Below, one piece after another: positions 63,997 through 64,000 of a stretch of 64,000 bases of DNA. Numbering within the stretch: position 1 is the stretch's first letter; each line of letters opens with the position of its first letter. This DNA is from an uncultured Thermogutta sp. GTDB lineage: Bacteria; Planctomycetota; Planctomycetia; Pirellulales; Thermoguttaceae. The notes below the pieces were generated by a model that was given only the letters and a program-made list of their open reading frames with translations, was not told the origin of the DNA and searched no databases. The stretch is from contig CAKZMM010000059.1 in NCBI GenBank assembly GCA_937128505.1, positions 1 through 64,000 on the forward strand, read 5' to 3'. The position numbers and the translations under genes are program-made.

Positions 63997-64000
63997 ACTT

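Overview
The window looks like a chromosomal segment of a planctomycete, probably a thermophilic Pirellulales/Thermoguttaceae-type bacterium. This is an inference from gene content: tandem ExbD genes beside ExbB and a prenyltransferase-repeat protein, an ExbD fused to a zinc ribbon, secreted PQQ-type beta-propellers, a DUF6807 (PmoA-like) protein, and large secreted proteins of unknown function. GC is in the mid-fifties by eye. The spacers are long, and I see no rRNA, tRNA, insertion sequence or prophage.

Layout. 1-12.9 kb holds the end of an atp operon (atpC), a large secreted unknown, a PHP phosphoesterase, an M50 protease, a CXXCH protein, a bcp peroxiredoxin, a lipoprotein and fmt. 13-17.6 kb, minus strand, is miaB followed 11 bp later by glnE. 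18-26.3 kb carries a zinc-ribbon membrane protein, a YqeG phosphatase, a family 2 glycosyltransferase, a lipoprotein, a DUF6807 protein, a cupin and a NUDIX protein. A three-copy, strictly 61-bp-periodic repeat lies at 26.37-26.52 kb. From 41.5 down to 26.6 kb on the minus strand runs a long unidirectional series: prenyltransferase-repeat protein, membrane protein, ExbB, ExbD, zinc-ribbon ExbD, a large PQQ propeller protein, an orphan family 5 solute-binding protein and a secreted unknown. 42.4-46.2 kb has an M29 aminopeptidase, cmk and plsC. 46.7-52.7 kb has a LamG/glycosidase-like secreted protein followed by an alginate-export-type porin.

53.46-62.49 kb is a type III-D CRISPR-Cas effector operon: cas10, a Csm3-like gene, csx10, two small helical genes, two more Csm3-like genes, csx19 and a TIGR03986-type RAMP gene. 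The window has no cas6, cas1, cas2, CARF effector or large CRISPR array. In the sequence as given two of its genes are broken. cas10 is split at a TGATG junction and shows signs of three successive reading frames. One Csm3-like gene carries a single in-frame TAG. A last PQQ propeller gene runs into the right edge.

The non-coding DNA is full of short tandem duplications, 15-35 bp units mostly in two copies, in nearly every long spacer. Several proposed N-terminal extensions contain such duplications, so internal starts next to signal peptides are preferred there. Function calls rest on motifs read by eye; no database search was possible.
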